From: Comamonas testosteroni
GTDB taxonomy: Bacteria; Pseudomonadota; Gammaproteobacteria; Burkholderiales; Burkholderiaceae_C
Reading direction: 5' to 3'
NCBI RefSeq assembly: GCF_003569915.1
Contig: NZ_KZ984473.1
Location: forward strand, 1 to 36,433
DNA: 36,433 nucleotides
The notes below the pieces were generated by a model. It had not been told where the DNA came from. It searched no databases and was given only the letters and a program-made list of their open reading frames with translations. The translations under genes and the position numbers were made by a program. The stretch's first letter is position 1. Each line of letters starts with the position of its first letter. Shown here piece after piece: positions 1-6,320 of the stretch.

Positions 1-89
1 GTCAGAAGTGGACCATGCCGATTCGGGATTGGAAGGCAGCGTTGACCCGATTTACCATTCAGTTCGGAGACCGCATCTCCGTCAACTGA
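1..89 (+). CDS. IS256-family transposase, C-terminal fragment
   Basis: From base 3 the frame reads QKWTMPIRDWKAALTRFTIQ and ends FGDRISVN before a TGA at 87-89. The pattern of W, P-I-x-x-W, L-x-x-[FL]-x-I-x-[FY]-x-x-R is typical of the extreme C-terminus of IS256/mutator-type DDE transposases. Only the last 28 residues are present because the window begins inside the gene. It gives no information about whether the element is active. Confidence 0.7.
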   Translation, partial: QKWTMPIRDWKAALTRFTIQFGDRISVN

Positions 90-126
90 AGTCCGCCCCG
101 TTTACACAAAAGTTCGGACACGCCCC
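1..126 (+). mobile_element. 3' end of an IS256-family insertion sequence (truncated by window edge)
   Basis: The window opens inside a transposase reading frame that ends at 89. It is followed by a stretch (about 100-126) that reads, on the other strand, GGGGCGTGTCCGAACTTTTG, which looks like the terminal inverted repeat of an IS256-type element. The next base starts an unrelated open frame (127-336). The other end lies outside the window, so the exact boundary and target duplication cannot be checked. Confidence 0.7.
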
Positions 127-336
127 AAGATCAAGCACTACAACTTCAAGTCCGTCAGACCTGCAACGTACACGCTGCTTTCCTTTTTCATCATCCCGTT
201 TGCTCTCGGTCCATTCGTGTACCTTGTGGTGCCATTCCCTGTATCCCCGGCATATATTCCATTGATAACAAGCGTAATGCTCCTGCCCGTTGCATTGCTC
301 ATGGCCAACACACAGCCATTGTTCGGAGAAAAGTAG
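127..336 (+). pseudogene. Membrane-protein fragment cut off at its 5' end by the IS256-type element
   Basis: Starting directly at the IS end there is an open frame of 69 codons (KIKHYNFKSVRPATYTLL... to ...FGEK, stop TAG 334-336) with no start codon near its beginning. Two hydrophobic segments are visible (about residues 17-40 and 46-64), separated by a Pro-rich turn. The basic N-terminal residues and the two membrane spans suggest the tail of an inner-membrane protein whose front part lies beyond the insertion sequence. The family is not recognised. It could be a chance open frame, but its amino-acid composition is that of a real membrane protein. Confidence 0.45.
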
Positions 337-500
337 CCTTTTTGCCTTGACGCTCGACCAGCAAATTGATACAAACAAGGGATGCGGAGTAAAGCTCTCT
401 GCATAGCTGCAGCAGTAGCAGGATAAATGGATCTGCCTAACTTTCTACCGAGCGCGACGGCGCAGGTACGCTTCCTAGCAATTTCTTACGTCACAAGACA

Positions 501-551
501 CTCCACCTCCAGTAACTCTGATCGCAACCTAACTACGGTCAGAGCGTGGAG
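501..551. repeat. Split inverted repeat (CTCCAC...CTCTGA / TCAGAG...GTGGAG)
   Basis: CTCCAC (501-506) and CTCTGA (516-521) are complementary to TCAGAG (539-544) and GTGGAG (546-551). Together they could form a stem with a 9-base bulge on one side, a single unpaired C at 545 on the other, and a 17-base loop. No gene covers it. Function unknown; possible single-stranded initiation or transfer structure, or chance. Confidence 0.4.
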
Positions 552-591
552 GGGGGGCAGTCCTTCTCGACTCGACATACAAGCCCTAACC

Positions 592-630
592 CGATACCTA
601 AGTGAATTTCAATAGTTCATTTAGGTATCG
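592..630. repeat. Long inverted repeat CGATACCTAA...TTAGGTATCG
   Basis: Arms 592-606 and 616-630 are complementary over 15 positions with one G.T mismatch (602/620), around a 9-base loop. It ends 33 bases before the conserved leader module at 663. It may therefore be an operator or part of the promoter region of the 739-3170 gene set. A terminator is less likely because there is no T run. Confidence 0.5.
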
Positions 631-662
631 CTGGCGTATGCCTCGATTGATGCCCTGAGCAT

Positions 663-738
663 TCTTTACTCCAACCTCCAACCCTCGCGGGTCCATCCCG
701 CTTGGGGATGGCCTGCGTCTTCCTTAATGGATTTCGCA
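663..738 (+). promoter_or_regulatory. Leader hairpin module A (first of three related 5' leaders)
   Basis: The block begins TCTTTACTCCAACC. It then has two abutting hairpins: ACCC-TCGC-GGGT (681-692) and a 7-bp stem CCATCCC/GGGATGG (693-711). It ends in the ribosome binding site region TGGATTTCGCA just before the ATG at 739. The same order (TCTTTAYTC, small CCC/GGG hairpin, larger hairpin, purine-rich Shine-Dalgarno) recurs at 4849-4920 and 8392-8458. Probably an RNA leader acting on translation or transcription of the downstream genes. Confidence 0.5.
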
Positions 739-885
739 ATGAAAAAAACCATCCTGATTCTGTCGCTGACCGCCTTTGCTGCCTTTATTGGCAACTCGGC
801 ATTCTCAGCAGCTGAACCGGCTCGTTCTCTTGTCCAAGATCGTCAGGCGACGATTGAAGCCAAGCTGGATGAGCTGACTCGCTAA
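739..885 (+). CDS. Small exported peptide (48 aa)
   Basis: The frame starts MKKTILILSLTAFAAFIGNS and ends EAKLDELTR, stop TAA 883-885. It has a textbook Sec signal peptide: two Lys, then about 15 hydrophobic residues, with likely cleavage near FSA-AEP. The mature peptide is only about 25 residues, charged and helix-prone. An in-frame ATG at 727 is possible, but the leader comparison with 4921 (GGATTTC then three bases, then ATG) supports 739. The next gene starts 15 bases later, so it is probably the first gene of that operon. Function unknown. Confidence 0.55.
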   Translation: MKKTILILSLTAFAAFIGNSAFSAAEPARSLVQDRQATIEAKLDELTR

Positions 886-900
886 TAGCAGAGCGCTGCT

Positions 901-1518
901 ATGTCTAAGCGAAACGAACCAACCCCTGATAGTCGTCAAACTGGCTTTGATTTTGAGTTCTCGCAGGATCATCCATTGGGTGCCCTTGCAGAGTTCATTG
1001 AAGCCAAAACGGTGACTGTTTCCATCCCTGTGCCTAGCGTGCTGGATGGCGAGCCACTACCACCACCTGCAAAGGTGTTGTCAGTTTTTGATCTGTTCTT
1101 TTCAGCTCAAGCAGAACGCGAAGAGTTGAAGTTGAAGGCCTTGGAGCGAAGACGAAAGTTTGAGCCGAAAGACTTCCCCGATTTTGGCGGAAGTAACTTC
1201 AATTGGACAGATCAAGAAATGATCAGTCTTCATGCACAGCTCCTAGACCTGCATCTTGATGTCTTCTCATCAAATCGCACGAGCCGTCGTTCAAAAATTA
1301 ATGCTATCCCTTGGATATTTGGGCAACCAGATGTTCAACGGGAAAACATCAGTTCAGTGGTTGTCAACCAGGCGCTTGCGCAAGGTTTCGACGACAACAT
1401 TCCTTTCACTTTTGCATGTGCCTGTCGCCTGACTGGCCATGATCCCGACGAAGTTCGTTCATTGCTGAAGCTCCATTTGCTTGAAGCAGGTGAATCTGAA
1501 CTCTTGGCACTAATTTAA
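901..1518 (+). CDS. Hypothetical protein, operon partner of the AAA+ ATPase
   Basis: A 205-residue soluble protein with no signal peptide or membrane segment. The N-terminal third is acidic and Pro-rich (around residues 44-58), followed by a charged stretch rich in Glu, Lys and Arg (75-95) and a C-terminal helical part. I do not recognise a domain. It lies 15 bases after the small exported peptide and 12 bases before the ATG of the AAA+ gene, so it is almost surely co-transcribed with them. The start is the first ATG; the Shine-Dalgarno (GCAGAG) is weak and sits in the palindrome AGCAGAGCGCTGCT. Confidence 0.75.
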   Translation: MSKRNEPTPDSRQTGFDFEFSQDHPLGALAEFIEAKTVTVSIPVPSVLDGEPLPPPAKVLSVFDLFFSAQAEREELKLKALERRRKFEPKDFPDFGGSNFNWTDQEMISLHAQLLDLHLDVFSSNRTSRRSKINAIPWIFGQPDVQRENISSVVVNQALAQGFDDNIPFTFACACRLTGHDPDEVRSLLKLHLLEAGESELLALI

Positions 1519-1530
1519 TTGGAGACAACC

Positions 1531-2502
1531 ATGAACCACATGGATTACCCAGAAGCTCTCATCCCATTGGCAGCTAATTTCAAAATTGATGTGGACCCAA
1601 GTGTCGGCCTTGAGGGCATGGCACCAGGCAACCCATATGCGCCAACAATTGACCCCGAATACGTTTTTGCAAAAGACCGTTTTCGAGACATGTTGGCTTT
1701 CTGGATGATGAAATTCCGTGCTCTGAAAATCATTGGCGACCCTGCTGCAGGGAAGACTTCGATTGTTGAGCAGTGGCATGCACGTCTTGGTCTTCCTCTC
1801 TTCATCGTTTCTTGTCATGAAAACATGACTGAGACTGATTTAATTGGACAGTTCATCCCTCAATCTGATGGAACCCTCAAGTGGTCAGACTCACCAGTAA
1901 TGGCGGTCTACCGCCACGGAGGGAGCGCTCTGCTCGATGAGTGGAACAACCTTAATCCCAATGCTGCAACTGTCTTGAACGCTATGCTGGAAGGCTACAC
2001 GATCACGATTGCGCAGACTGGGGAAGTAGTGAAGCCTCACCCGAGTGCTCGCTTCTTTGCGACTCAGAACCCTGTAGACGGAAAGGCCGTTGTTCAGGGG
2101 CGCTACATCCAGGACACGGCCAGTGATGACCGCTTCATGGAGATGTGGGTTGACTATCTTGGAGCCGATTTGGAGGTGAAGGTAATTGTTTCCACCATTC
2201 GAAAAATCGACACTAAATCCACAGATGAGGCGGTCCTGACCCAGGCCTCCGCTCTTGTGAAGGTTGCAAATGAAGTTCGTGAGAAGTTCAAAAACAACCA
2301 TCTGGATAGCAACCAACATTTCAACAAACCACTGTCAACTCGTTCTCTTAAGCGTTGGGCGCAGTTGACAGTTGCCTATCGTTCCGTAACTGGAACCGCG
2401 CCAATGCTTTATGCGTTGCCGCGTGCTGTCTCAGGGCTGACTGCAGAAATGCGGTCTGGTATTGAGAAGATTGTTAAGGAAGTGCTTGGACTGACGACCT
2501 GA
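1531..2502 (+). CDS. MoxR/CobS-like AAA+ ATPase
   Basis: A 323-residue AAA+ protein of the MoxR/CobS type. Visible motifs are Walker A GDPAAGKT (residues 69-76), Walker B ALLDE (133-137), a sensor-1 region FFATQNP (about 176-182) and the arginine-finger region DDRF (200-203). Family members act as chaperone-like ATPases with a VWA-domain partner, as CobS does with CobT and MoxR with its VWA proteins. Here the matching VWA gene is at 6321. ATG 1531 was chosen because GGAGA (1521-1525) sits correctly before it; an in-frame TTG at 1519 is less likely. It does not look like a cobalamin gene in this context. Confidence 0.85.
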   Translation: MNHMDYPEALIPLAANFKIDVDPSVGLEGMAPGNPYAPTIDPEYVFAKDRFRDMLAFWMMKFRALKIIGDPAAGKTSIVEQWHARLGLPLFIVSCHENMTETDLIGQFIPQSDGTLKWSDSPVMAVYRHGGSALLDEWNNLNPNAATVLNAMLEGYTITIAQTGEVVKPHPSARFFATQNPVDGKAVVQGRYIQDTASDDRFMEMWVDYLGADLEVKVIVSTIRKIDTKSTDEAVLTQASALVKVANEVREKFKNNHLDSNQHFNKPLSTRSLKRWAQLTVAYRSVTGTAPMLYALPRAVSGLTAEMRSGIEKIVKEVLGLTT

Positions 2503-3170
2503 TGCCAATTGACCTCTACACCGTTTTCGAGCGGGATGGAGACCAAGTTGGTATTAGCGAGTTTGGTGATCAACGTGCTCTCATTCACATACGTGATGGG
2601 GGTATTGCACTTTCTAAGCAAATCCAACTACACGACTTGGGGCCGCACATTGCGGCCCTGAATCGTTCAGGCTTCACCCAGATCCTGAATGGCGCGTTCT
2701 TCAATGAGCGTGTTCCCATTTTTTCCGAACGTCATCCCGATTTCTACCTGAGCAACGACTACCTAGTCTTTGTGCAGGCTCCTGCGAATGCGCAAGAGGC
2801 CGTGACTCGAATAGAGGCTATCGGTTTGAAGGGGGTTCAGGGCGAACAGCGTAAGCAGTTCAATGAGTGGCTTAGAAGCCTTGATTTGTGCTGCGGCAAC
2901 TTTGTCGCCCCATCAACAGCACTTGTACCTGTGCTGGCGCTGAGTGAGTACGCATTCGAGAAATCGCTCTGCATTTACTCATCCATTCCTGGCCATCCAG
3001 CCGTTGCCCCATCTGCAGATACGCAGGCCTGGACGCAATGGCTTAGCGCGAGGTTCAACGTTGCAGAGATAGCTTCAGCTTGCTCTGCTATGTGGTCAAC
3101 CAGACCTATTCACCAATCTGCAGTGGATGTAGATCAAACAATCTTTGATCTGCTCAATTGCCGCACTTAG
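2502..3170 (+). CDS. Hypothetical protein in the CobS-like operon
   Basis: A 222-residue protein whose ATG overlaps the stop of the AAA+ gene (TGATG), indicating translational coupling. It has no signal peptide, no clear membrane segment and no motif I recognise. The N-terminal 60 residues look like a beta-rich segment, the rest is mixed with several Cys and Trp. Because of the coupling it is likely a partner or adaptor of the AAA+ ATPase. Function unknown. Confidence 0.75.
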   Translation: MPIDLYTVFERDGDQVGISEFGDQRALIHIRDGGIALSKQIQLHDLGPHIAALNRSGFTQILNGAFFNERVPIFSERHPDFYLSNDYLVFVQAPANAQEAVTRIEAIGLKGVQGEQRKQFNEWLRSLDLCCGNFVAPSTALVPVLALSEYAFEKSLCIYSSIPGHPAVAPSADTQAWTQWLSARFNVAEIASACSAMWSTRPIHQSAVDVDQTIFDLLNCRT

Positions 3171-3178
3171 GAGTCCCC

Positions 3179-4060
3179 ATGGATTCATTTCGTACCCGCC
3201 TGTCTGCAGGCATTTTCGGTAATCAGGCTTCATCCTTGGATTGGCAAAGCCTGCCGATAGTGGCCGTGAAAACGGTCAAACGTAGCGAGTACGAAACAGC
3301 CCGTCGCAGTCTTGACTGTGGCGAATTGATCGTAACTTGCGAATGCCCCAGCCTGGCTGTGGCTGACTTTATTCGCACTGTTGAAGTGATGACGAAGGGT
3401 GTCTTCATCGGCAAACTTCATTTGCGCTTCTACATTGAGAAGAAAGCGGTTAAACGCAACTTCGTCACGCATGACCCTCAAGTGCGAAAGCTTTTGGGGC
3501 TTAAGCGTGAACGTATGTCTCTGCAGATGGTGACGTGGCTGGGCGATACTTCGGAAGAAGTCGTTCGGATGATTGCCAAAGATGCAATTCAAGAAATTGA
3601 ATTGCTCTGTGCTGAGCAGCCGACCAGGACAGCGAAACGTAGATCTTCTCAATCGCCTGCTGGTGTTGTTGCAAAAACTGTTCCAAACGACCAAAAGGCT
3701 GAAAAGCCTTTTGCCTTTAGTTCGATGCAAACACCAATAGTTTCACAACCTGAATCCGCCAAGGCGTCAGCTGTCCAGCGCGAGTCGGTTAATCGTGAAG
3801 CCAAAGGGGATCGCACTGAGGGTGTTGTCGCAGAAATGGGGCGTATACATCGGCCAAGTCTGAACGGAGGGTTCACATCTTTCTGTTTGAAGATCGATGC
3901 AAACGGAGTTCACCTTCCTTTTTATGGCGTAGAGCTGGAGCGCGAATGCGCTGAACGCGGCGTCAAAGCAGGTATGCGTGTCGAAGTGATTCAGATGGGT
4001 AAGCAATCCATCGGTGACGGACGACACAAAAACCTTTTCAAAATCAATATTTTGGGTTGA
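3179..4060 (+). CDS. Hypothetical plasmid DNA-processing protein, C-terminal domain resembling relaxase/primase tails
   Basis: A 293-residue protein. ATG 3179 follows TAGGAG at 3169-3174; an upstream TTG at 3158 lies inside the preceding gene and is rejected. Residues 1-150 form a folded domain of unknown type. Residues 150-215 are a polar linker. The last 75 residues contain GRIHRP..., SFCLKIDANGVHLPFYGVEL and VKAGMRVEVIQMGKQ. This resembles the small beta domain often attached to conjugative relaxases and TraC-type primases (pattern 'x-WGVDLERA-x-x-x-x-G-x-x-G-D-x-V'). The following gene is SSB, which fits a DNA-processing role. The domain assignment is by eye only. Confidence 0.65.
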   Translation: MDSFRTRLSAGIFGNQASSLDWQSLPIVAVKTVKRSEYETARRSLDCGELIVTCECPSLAVADFIRTVEVMTKGVFIGKLHLRFYIEKKAVKRNFVTHDPQVRKLLGLKRERMSLQMVTWLGDTSEEVVRMIAKDAIQEIELLCAEQPTRTAKRRSSQSPAGVVAKTVPNDQKAEKPFAFSSMQTPIVSQPESAKASAVQRESVNREAKGDRTEGVVAEMGRIHRPSLNGGFTSFCLKIDANGVHLPFYGVELERECAERGVKAGMRVEVIQMGKQSIGDGRHKNLFKINILG

Positions 4061-4066
4061 TAAACC

Positions 4067-4711
4067 ATGATCTCTATTACCGTCACAGGTTATATCGATA
4101 AGCAGCCGGATGTTGTCATCGTGGGCCAGACTCCAAAGATCAAGTTCAAAGTCGTTGACAAGCAGCGAGTGAGGAACCGGATAACTGGGGAGTATGAGTC
4201 GCACTATGAATCAGTCTCGTTTGAGTGCTGGGGCGAAGATGCACAGTATTTTGCTGAACGACTGACCAAGGGGCGCGATGTCGAGGTTATGGGCCACAAG
4301 CCTAAGACCGAGAAATGGGAGTCGGGTGGGGTTCACTACACCGATGTGGTGTACAAACTCCTGAACATCAACTTCCCATTCCGTGAAGCACAGCAACAGT
4401 CGTCTGATGCTGATAAGCCAAACGCTCCGCAAGCCACGGCTCGTCAAGCACCGCGATATGCTTCACGACAGCCTTCTGCAGGTCAAGCTCAGAATCAACA
4501 TGATGCTGAGCCTATGCCGCGAACCTCTCAGCGTTCTTATGCGCGAACGGGGCAAGCACCTGGAAAGAGTTCACAGGCACAACAGCCTGTTCATTCTCAA
4601 CCAATGTACCGTGATCCTCGTAGCGAGGGACAAAATCAGCAAGGTCAGCAACCTAATCAGAGCCGCTTTAACAGAGGCTCTGGTCAAGGTTTGCCAACGA
4701 CTCAATACTGA
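4067..4711 (+). CDS. ssb: Single-stranded DNA-binding protein (SSB-like)
   Basis: A 214-residue protein with an N-terminal OB fold (about 1-105): MISITVTGYIDKQPDV, then YESVSFECWGEDAQYFAERL and GRDVEVMGHKPKTEKWESGG. These match the strand pattern of bacterial SSB ('F-x-x-x-x-W-G-x-x-A-E', 'G-x-x-V-x-V-x-G'). The remaining 110 residues are a Gln/Ser/Arg-rich flexible tail. The tip reads LPTTQY rather than the acidic D-D-x-I-P-F tip by which chromosomal SSB recruits partners. It would coat single-stranded plasmid DNA during transfer or replication. It is the last gene before a terminator at 4731-4769. Confidence 0.85.
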   Translation: MISITVTGYIDKQPDVVIVGQTPKIKFKVVDKQRVRNRITGEYESHYESVSFECWGEDAQYFAERLTKGRDVEVMGHKPKTEKWESGGVHYTDVVYKLLNINFPFREAQQQSSDADKPNAPQATARQAPRYASRQPSAGQAQNQHDAEPMPRTSQRSYARTGQAPGKSSQAQQPVHSQPMYRDPRSEGQNQQGQQPNQSRFNRGSGQGLPTTQY

Positions 4712-4730
4712 TCAGCCAATTTAAATGGCA

Positions 4731-4769
4731 CAACAGAACCCCAGTGCAGACGCGCTGGGGTTTTTCTGT
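4731..4769 (+). terminator. Rho-independent terminator after ssb
   Basis: CCCCAG (4739-4744) pairs with CTGGGG (4755-4760), extended by AGAA/TTCT-type pairing on both sides, and is followed by TTTTTCTG. It closes the 739-4711 gene set. Confidence 0.85.
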
Positions 4770-4778
4770 TTCCAGATG

Positions 4779-4811
4779 TTGACATTTTCATTAGTCAAGG
4801 CAAGATATAGA
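4779..4811 (+). promoter_or_regulatory. Possible sigma-70 promoter for the DUF3150/CobT-like operon
   Basis: A perfect -35 box TTGACA (4779-4784) lies in the spacer after the terminator. The best -10 candidates are AAGATA (4802-4807, spacer 17) and TATAGA (4806-4811, spacer 21), neither ideal. Initiation here would put the leader module (4849-4920) about 30 bases into the transcript. Confidence 0.5.
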
Positions 4812-4848
4812 TATCCAGCCGCAATGGCTCGATAAGTAGCCTGTCTAC

Positions 4849-4920
4849 TCTTTACTCAAAACCCTTTAGGGCACCTATGCCCTATGGGTCATGGTGTCCT
4901 TCTACCGCAAGGATTTCACC
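4849..4920 (+). promoter_or_regulatory. Leader hairpin module B
   Basis: Begins TCTTTACTCAAAACCC. A small CCC-TTTA-GGG hairpin (4862-4871) is followed at once by a 10-bp hairpin (4872-4896: CACC, ATG, CCC pairing with GGG, CAT, GGTG). The larger hairpin has a symmetric T/T mismatch (4876/4889) and a TAT loop. The Shine-Dalgarno AAGGA (4909-4913) follows. Architecture matches modules at 663-738 and 8392-8458. Confidence 0.55.
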
Positions 4921-6306
4921 ATGGATAACATCACTACCGTATCCACCCACGACGTTGTTTGCTTTGTTCTGGAGACTCATCTTTGGAGCGGGCGCATACA
5001 GCTGCGTGCTGAAGACTTGAAGAAGTTTTCATCGACAAATACTTCCCTTCCTGACGCGGCCTTGGCTTCGCTGGGTAGCGTGAAAATCTGTGATCCACAG
5101 GTCACACGTACATTTGAGCAGTTGAAGCGTGAAGCAAAGGCTGTTCTTGAAGCCGCTGGCCTTCCATTGTTTAAGGCACGCGCAGTACCAACGCATCGAC
5201 ATGCAGAGATACGCGCAAAGCTTGACGACATCAAAAGTCGATTCGAGTATGAGTCCAAAAAACTGTTGGCTACTTACACAACTAAAGTGTCTGAGTGGCG
5301 AGGTAAATGGCTCAAAGAGAATCCTGGCTATGGCCATTTGCTTGATCGAATCCCATCGGCTGAATCTGTCTTTGGCCGTCTCTCTTTTGAATACCACGAC
5401 TATCGTGTGGAACCACCCAAGGGTGTCTACGACGATGAAGGCGGTAGTGAATTCACCACAAAGCTCTCTGGGCTGCGTGGTGAACTGTATAAAGAGGCCG
5501 CGACCGAGGCGATAACGCTGATGGAAAGTTGTATGGATAAAGCCGGTTGCCAGCGTGAATACATCACACCGAAAACCCTAGGTCCATTCAAGCGAATAGC
5601 TGAACGCTTTCGTGATTTCCAGAACGTTGATCCATCCGCAATCGCAGCTGCAGAGCTGATTGAAGCGACGGTGACACAGGCCATGACGTTCGCACAGTCT
5701 GAAAAGAACAATCGTATTAGCGATGGTGCTTTGATGATTGTGTTGTCGATGGCACAGACATTTGCAAACCCAGCAACTGCTGCACGACTGGCCGAGAAAT
5801 CGCGTGCAGTTGGCAGCACAGAGGTTATTGCTGAACTGCTCGAATTGGGCGGTGTCTCTGGTTCTACGGTCATCAAGACCCTTGTAACTGCGACAGAAAA
5901 TCGTGCGGAGCAAGTCACCTCCAGTGCATCAACCCCACAAGCAATTGTGAAGTTGGAACCTGAAGTGGACATAGCTTTGCCAGTTGATGTTGAAGTTAAT
6001 GGCCAATATGTTGAAGTCATTGCGCAGCCGGTTAAACCTGCTCTGCAAGTATCTGACGTTGACATGTTTGAAGCCTCTTTGGGACAGCCGATGAAGCGTC
6101 GCGGAAGCGATGCAGCAACTGATGTTCTCACCCATTTGGTAGGCCTAGCTAAGGCAAACCAAATTGAAGTTATTGACGTGCAGGAAGAGAAGGTGACGGC
6201 AAACACCGATTCAACTCCTGTAGTTGAAGAAGTGAAAGCCAAGCCTATCAACGTAGGTGCAAACACACTTACAGCAGCCTCGCTTCAAGACATCTTCAGC
6301 TTTTAA
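4921..6306 (+). CDS. DUF3150-like protein, partner of the CobS/CobT-like pair
   Basis: A 461-residue soluble protein. The opening (THDVVCFVLETHLWSGRIQL, then RAEDLKKF) is the style of DUF3150 proteins, which occur beside CobS/CobT-like genes in phages and plasmids. Residues 1-230 are mostly helical with many Lys/Glu. The C-terminal 150 residues are Val/Glu-rich and probably extended. ATG 4921 has AAGGA eight bases upstream; an in-frame ATG at 4891 is inside the leader hairpin and is rejected. It ends 14 bases before the VWA gene, so the two are co-transcribed. Biochemical role unknown. Confidence 0.75.
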   Translation: MDNITTVSTHDVVCFVLETHLWSGRIQLRAEDLKKFSSTNTSLPDAALASLGSVKICDPQVTRTFEQLKREAKAVLEAAGLPLFKARAVPTHRHAEIRAKLDDIKSRFEYESKKLLATYTTKVSEWRGKWLKENPGYGHLLDRIPSAESVFGRLSFEYHDYRVEPPKGVYDDEGGSEFTTKLSGLRGELYKEAATEAITLMESCMDKAGCQREYITPKTLGPFKRIAERFRDFQNVDPSAIAAAELIEATVTQAMTFAQSEKNNRISDGALMIVLSMAQTFANPATAARLAEKSRAVGSTEVIAELLELGGVSGSTVIKTLVTATENRAEQVTSSASTPQAIVKLEPEVDIALPVDVEVNGQYVEVIAQPVKPALQVSDVDMFEASLGQPMKRRGSDAATDVLTHLVGLAKANQIEVIDVQEEKVTANTDSTPVVEEVKAKPINVGANTLTAASLQDIFSF

Positions 6307-6320
6307 CTTTGGAGCCTCGT

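Larger units (their letters stand above)
337..662. other. Non-coding region with two inverted repeats
   Basis: About 325 bases hold no convincing gene; a 62-codon frame at 427-615 has no ribosome binding site and ends inside a palindrome. The stretch contains a split stem (501-551) and a 15-base-arm inverted repeat (592-630), listed separately, and a run of seven G at 551-557. CCTAAC occurs three times (near 437, 528 and 585), perhaps by chance. It could be a promoter/operator region or a replication or transfer site. No iterons were seen. Confidence 0.5.

Noticed and set aside
3230..3730. 166-codon minus-strand open frame
   Set aside because: Lies wholly antisense to the 3179-4060 gene, composition atypical (many His, Phe, Arg, Gln), no ribosome binding site.
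4891..4920. Longer start for the DUF3150-like protein
   Set aside because: ATG 4891 is in the 3' arm of the leader hairpin and has no Shine-Dalgarno, while ATG 4921 has AAGGA at proper spacing.
5427..6266. 279-codon open frame on the minus strand
   Set aside because: It is antisense to the DUF3150-like gene, Ser/Thr/Ala-rich without domain features, and has no ribosome binding site; a shadow of the real gene.
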